From: Clostridia bacterium
GTDB lineage: Bacteria > Bacillota > Clostridia > CAKSNL01 > HGM11501
Assembly (NCBI GenBank): GCA_017411325.1
Contig: JAFQQJ010000007.1
Location: 48,089 to 112,088, forward strand
Direction of reading: 5' to 3'
Length of the DNA stretch: 64,000 nucleotides
Positions 60,438-64,000 of this stretch are shown here, in pieces. Both the position numbers and the translations under genes were made by a program. Each line of letters starts with the position of its first letter. Position 1 is the stretch's first letter. The notes under the pieces were generated by a model, which saw only the letters and a list, made by a program, of their open reading frames with translations, had not been told where the DNA came from and made no database searches.

Positions 60438-62267
60438 ATGTGTTCCATTGCCGGAATTGCAGATTTTCACAACACGGAAAGCCTTAGCAAAGACATCCTT
60501 ATGAAAATGGGTGCAACCATGAAAATGCGCGGCCCCGATGATACTGATATTTCAGAAAATTCCTTTTCGGTTTTACACCATAACCGCCTTGCGGTAATGG
60601 ATGTTGAAAACGGGCATCAGCCTATGACATTGATACACGAAGGCTTTTCTTATACGATAGTATATAACGGCGAAATATATAATGCAGATGACCTGAGATA
60701 TGAATTTGAAAAGAAAGGATTTTCTTTCAATACCAGCTGTGACACCGAGGTCGTTCTAACCGCCTATATAGTATACGGAGAAAAAGCCCCGGAATACTTA
60801 AACGGTATATTCGCCTTTGCCGTATCTGATGAGAAGGAAAAAAAGCTGTTTTTCGCCCGCGACCGCTTCGGTGTAAAGCCGTTTTTCTATGCCGTTTCTG
60901 AAAGTACCTTTATATTCGCATCGGAAATAAAAGCTTTACTTTGCCATCCGGAAATTACTACGAAAGTCAACAGAGAAGGCCTATGGCAGCTACTTTTCCT
61001 TTCTCCCTGTAAAATATCGGGAAGCGGAATTTTCCGTGACATAAAAGAGCTTATGCCCGCGCACTCAGGCTCTTTTACGGAAAACGGGCTTAAGATAAAA
61101 CCTTACTGGCATCTTACGGCAGAGCCTTTTACCGAAAGCCGCTCCGAGGCAACGGAGCATACCCGCTATCTGTTGGAAGATGCTATCTGCCGCCAGCTTA
61201 AAAGCGACGTGCCGCTTTGCACCTTCCTTTCGGGCGGGCTTGACTCCTCAGTAATTACAGCCGTTGCCGCAAAGGAATATGCGAAGAACAAAGAAAAGAT
61301 TTCGACCTATTCCTTTGAATACGAAGACAACAAGGATAATTTTGAAAAAAGCTTGTTCCAGCCTCAGTCGGATGATGAATATGCCATTTTTATGGCAGAA
61401 TTTTTAGGGACAGACCACTCTGTTTTAACCGCTCCCACCGGTCTTGTGGCGTCATCACTTCTAAACGCCACAGTTGCAAGAGATATTCCGGGGCAGGCAG
61501 ATATCGATTCCTCCCTTTACTATTTCTGCCGTCAGGTAAAAAAGAAGCATACCGTTGCACTCAGCGGTGAGTGTAGCGATGAAATCTTCGGCGGTTATCC
61601 ATGGTTTTACAGAAAAGAAATGCTTGAATCCGGCTTTTTCCCTTGGATTCACTCACCTTTTACAAGGATTAATCTTTTCAGAGATTCCTTTACGAAAAAA
61701 GAGGAAGGCTTCCGTTTTATGCAGGAGGTGTACAAAAAATCCATAGACGGTGTACCTTTGCTTGATTCAGATTCCGAAGAGGATAAAACCGCACGAATTG
61801 CCACGGTTTTAAGCACGGGTTATTTTATGACATCACTTCTGGAGCGTAAAGACAGAATGAGTATGGCAAGCGGACTTGAGATAAGAGTTCCCTTTGCCGA
61901 CCACAGAATACTTGAATATATCTATAACGTTCCCTGGAAAATAAAATTTGAAAACAATGTGGAAAAATCCTTACTCCGAAACGCCATGAAGGATTATCTG
62001 CCCCTTGAAATATACGGCAGAAAGAAAAGCCCTTATCCTAAAACCCATAATCCCTTATATGAGAAAATAGTCACCTCAATGCTTCGTTACCGCCTGAAAA
62101 AAGGCGGAATTCTTACAGAGGTGCTTGACGATAATATGCTCAAAGAGCTTATGACGGAGGAAAATGTCACCTGGTTCGGTCAGCTTATGGGTAAGCCTCA
62201 GCTTATCGCCTGGCTCATCCAGTTTGACTACTGGGCAGACTATTACGGCGTCAGCTTTTCCTTATAA
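60438..62267 (+). CDS. asnB: Asparagine synthase (glutamine-hydrolysing)
   Basis: 609 residues. Class II amidotransferase N-domain with catalytic Cys2 (MCSIAGIADF), HHNRLAVMDV and YNGEIYNADDLR; C-terminal synthetase domain with PP-loop FLSGGLDSSVITAV near 265 and ALSGECSDEIFGGYPWF near 378. Converts aspartate and glutamine to asparagine and glutamate. AAAGGAG precedes the ATG. Monocistronic. Confidence 0.95.
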   Translation: MCSIAGIADFHNTESLSKDILMKMGATMKMRGPDDTDISENSFSVLHHNRLAVMDVENGHQPMTLIHEGFSYTIVYNGEIYNADDLRYEFEKKGFSFNTSCDTEVVLTAYIVYGEKAPEYLNGIFAFAVSDEKEKKLFFARDRFGVKPFFYAVSESTFIFASEIKALLCHPEITTKVNREGLWQLLFLSPCKISGSGIFRDIKELMPAHSGSFTENGLKIKPYWHLTAEPFTESRSEATEHTRYLLEDAICRQLKSDVPLCTFLSGGLDSSVITAVAAKEYAKNKEKISTYSFEYEDNKDNFEKSLFQPQSDDEYAIFMAEFLGTDHSVLTAPTGLVASSLLNATVARDIPGQADIDSSLYYFCRQVKKKHTVALSGECSDEIFGGYPWFYRKEMLESGFFPWIHSPFTRINLFRDSFTKKEEGFRFMQEVYKKSIDGVPLLDSDSEEDKTARIATVLSTGYFMTSLLERKDRMSMASGLEIRVPFADHRILEYIYNVPWKIKFENNVEKSLLRNAMKDYLPLEIYGRKKSPYPKTHNPLYEKIVTSMLRYRLKKGGILTEVLDDNMLKELMTEENVTWFGQLMGKPQLIAWLIQFDYWADYYGVSFSL

Positions 62268-62282
62268 ATCCACATTTTTGCG

Positions 62283-62311
62283 TTGACTTTTTACCCTTTT
62301 TTTGCTATATT
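62283..62311 (+). promoter_or_regulatory. Promoter of the FAD oxidoreductase gene
   Basis: TTGACT, 17-bp spacer, TATATT, 28 bp before the ATG. Confidence 0.72.
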
Positions 62312-62339
62312 TAACTTAACAAAATAAAGGGGTGTTATT

Positions 62340-63590
62340 ATGTATGATTTGATAGTTGCCGGCGGTGGCTTTGCAGGTGTATCTGCGGCGGTCAGCGCGG
62401 CAAGATGCGGTCTTTCTGTGCTTTTAATTGAAAAGGGCGGCTCTCTGGGCGGCGCGGCCTGCAATGCCTATGTAAATCCTTTTATGCCCTATAAAGTAAA
62501 TATAGACGGTGAAATAAGAAAAATTTCAGACGGTATATTTGCCGAAATTTTAGATAACCTTGATAAGATGGGCGGTCTTTCCAAAAACCGCGTAACCTTC
62601 AGCGAGGAAATATTAAAGCTTGTTTTTGACGATATGTGTGAAAAAGCCGAAGTAAAGGTGCTTTTCCACGCTTATCTTTCAGCCGTTTCCGCAAAGGACG
62701 GCAAAATCGAAAGCGTTACCGTTTCCACGAAGGGCGGCCCCATCACCTTAAGTGCATCCTATTTTATTGATGCAACGGGCGACGCCGACCTTTCCGTTTT
62801 AAGCGGATGCTCCTACAATATAGGAAGGGAAACCGACCATCAGTGTCAACCTATGACACTTTGCTTCCGCCTTGCGGGAATCGATAAGGAAAAGTTTGAT
62901 TTGAATGCCCAGAAGGAAGCCAACGAGCTTTACAAGAAGCTCCTTGCAGAAGGCAAAATGCGTAACCCCAGAGAGGATATTCTTCTCTTCCCCTATGATT
63001 CCGACGGAGTTGTTCATTTCAATACCACAAGAGTAATTAAGAAATGTCCCGTTGACGCATTTGATGTTTCCGCTGCAGAAAGAGAAGCGAGACTTCAGGT
63101 TTATGAAATGTTCAAGTTCCTTAAAGAAAATGCAAGAGGATGCGAAAACGCCACCCTCCTCTCAACGGCTCCCGAAATCGGTGTCCGTCAGAGCAGACAG
63201 ATTCAGGGCGAATATATCTTAAATACCGATGACTTAAAGTCTCTCACAAAATTCCCCGACAGAATTGCGGCAAGCAACTATGAGATCGACATCCATTCTC
63301 CCGACGGAAGCGGAACAAGCCACTATTTCTTCGGTCCCGGTGAATACTACACCATTCCCTACCGTGCTTTGATTCCCAGGGAAATCAAAAACCTGATTGT
63401 AGCAGGAAGATGTATCTCCTCAACATTTGAGGCTCAGGCGTCCTACAGAATTATGCCTGTTTGTGCCACACTCGGTCAGGCGGCAGGTATTGCGGCATCA
63501 GTCTGCAAGGAAAAGGGCTGTAACGCCATTGATGCAGATATTTCACTTATTCAGGAAAAATTGATTGCCGCAGGGGCATTTATAGGATAA
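62340..63590 (+). CDS. FAD-dependent oxidoreductase (FAD_binding_12 type)
   Basis: 416 residues. N-terminal Rossmann FAD motif VAGGGFAGVSAAVSAARCGLSV with a following ESK-like LLIEKGGSLGGAA, the second FAD motif DATGDADLSVLSG near 140, and a C-terminal NLIVAGRCISSTFEAQASYRIMP near 360-385 that closes the FAD site. No signal peptide; substrate unknown. Codon use is strongly biased, like the rest of the core genes. Confidence 0.85.
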   Translation: MYDLIVAGGGFAGVSAAVSAARCGLSVLLIEKGGSLGGAACNAYVNPFMPYKVNIDGEIRKISDGIFAEILDNLDKMGGLSKNRVTFSEEILKLVFDDMCEKAEVKVLFHAYLSAVSAKDGKIESVTVSTKGGPITLSASYFIDATGDADLSVLSGCSYNIGRETDHQCQPMTLCFRLAGIDKEKFDLNAQKEANELYKKLLAEGKMRNPREDILLFPYDSDGVVHFNTTRVIKKCPVDAFDVSAAEREARLQVYEMFKFLKENARGCENATLLSTAPEIGVRQSRQIQGEYILNTDDLKSLTKFPDRIAASNYEIDIHSPDGSGTSHYFFGPGEYYTIPYRALIPREIKNLIVAGRCISSTFEAQASYRIMPVCATLGQAAGIAASVCKEKGCNAIDADISLIQEKLIAAGAFIG

Positions 63591-63601
63591 GAAATAAATA
63601 T

Positions 63602-63625
63602 CCACCCGCATAGCGGGTGGTTTTT
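63602..63625 (+). terminator. Terminator after the FAD oxidoreductase gene
   Basis: 8-bp perfect stem CCACCCGC / GCGGGTGG, three-base loop, T5. Confidence 0.88.
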
Positions 63626-63635
63626 CATTTTCGGG

Positions 63636-64000
63636 TATAACCCTTATATTACTGGCTACGCACAAGTGCGTTTTTTATTGGCCTGCCAGCCATGCATCTT
63701 TTACTTACTACCCATAAATGGGTCCCGCGGCTCAAACATATTCAATTGATCACTTTCCATATCTTTTTTCAATTGCTCTTTTATATACTCCTTTATTGCT
63801 TTTGTGTTTTTCCCCGCTGTGTCTACGTAATATCCCTTACACCAAAATTCGCGATTTCGGTATGCAAATTTCATATTCCCCCACTTTTGAAATATCAATA
63901 GCGAACTTTTTCCTTTCAAGTACCCCATAAATCCCGAAATGCTCATTTTGGGCGGGATACTTATCAACATATGTATGTGGTCCGGACATACTTCGCCCTC
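63636..64000 (-). mobile_element. IS200/IS605-type element, cut by the window edge
   Basis: Contains a Y1 transposase gene. Downstream of it, two short hairpins (GGGT-ATA-ACCC near 63633-63643 and CGCAC-AA-GTGCG near 63660-63671 followed by T6) look like the subterminal hairpin of the element's right end. The exact end cannot be fixed without the other half. Confidence 0.6.
63701..64000 (-). CDS. tnpA: IS200/IS605 family transposase TnpA, partial (5' end outside window)
   Basis: Y1 HUH single-strand transposase. Reading in from the edge, the frame gives EGEVCPDHIHMLISIPP, the HUH metal motif, then FWCKGYYVDTAGKNTKAIKEYIKEQ, containing the candidate catalytic tyrosine. The family is about 130-150 residues; 99 are inside. 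Its C-terminus (NMFEPRDPFMGSK) is complete with stop. The copy appears intact here. Confidence 0.9.
   Translation of the reverse strand, partial: EGEVCPDHIHMLISIPPKMSISGFMGYLKGKSSLLIFQKWGNMKFAYRNREFWCKGYYVDTAGKNTKAIKEYIKEQLKKDMESDQLNMFEPRDPFMGSK

Overview
This window is a 64 kb piece of a low-to-mid GC, endospore-forming Clostridia (Bacillota) chromosome, probably an uncultured gut Oscillospirales-type lineage. The lineage is inferred from sporulation and germination genes (gpr, a SpoIIM-like gene, a gerABC-type operon), strong AGGAGG ribosome binding sites, Gram-positive gene orders (hprK/rapZ/whiA; ylxM-ffh-rpsP-khpA-rimM-trmD-rplS-rbgA-rnhB-yraN), SLH and copper-amine-oxidase-like surface domains, and aspC-gltX-glnS. 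No rRNA, tRNA or CRISPR array was seen. Most genes lie on the minus strand.

Layout. 1-1.1 kb: end of the F-ATPase operon (atpD 3' part, a short atpC). 1.1-6.1 kb: patatin, thioesterase, PHP phosphatase, a long-form PRPP synthetase, gpr protease and a SpoIIM-like protein. 6.2-8.3 kb: ruvCAB. 8.5-11.2 kb: argG-argH. 11.3-14.8 kb: an accessory stretch with an MFS transporter, a small membrane protein behind a strongly structured leader RNA, a SHOCT protein and an XRE regulator that share tandem operators, a four-helix-bundle protein and a symmetric array of short hairpins. 14.8-16.6 kb: the GGGtGRT protein with its NifU-like partner. 16.7-25.1 kb: hprK, ROK kinase, murB, rapZ, whiA, dnaE. 25.1-30.5 kb: two large secreted proteins (a multi-discoidin protein and a glycoside-hydrolase-like protein). 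30.5-31.8 kb: hairpins, a palindromic repeat and an XRE/TPR-like regulator. 31.9-36.6 kb: ruvX and a germinant-receptor operon gerA-gerB-gerC plus a 58-residue two-helix protein, with a divergent 46-residue ORF behind a forespore-type promoter. 36.6-43.2 kb: nested inverted repeats, a double-OB SSB-like gene, a GntR-regulated ABC transporter, and an aldo/keto reductase transcribed with a Card1-like CARF nuclease. 43.2-50.9 kb: an SLH-serpin, glnS, gltX, aspC, a dipeptidase and an RseC-like protein. 51-58.9 kb: mntP, ctpA and the translation/SRP cluster. 59-64 kb: an L,D-transpeptidase, asnB, an FAD oxidoreductase and an IS200-type transposase cut by the window edge.

The most interesting signals are (i) the leader RNA at 12967-13130: consensus promoter, a long imperfect hairpin, then mutually exclusive antiterminator and terminator pairings in front of a 73-residue membrane protein; (ii) the Card1-like CARF nuclease with no CRISPR system in view; (iii) the 4+4 ATGAAAT/ATTTCAT hairpin array beside a four-helix-bundle gene; (iv) a germinant-receptor C subunit without its lipobox cysteine, plus an unannotated D-subunit-like ORF. 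Family calls are from motif recognition only; no search was run.
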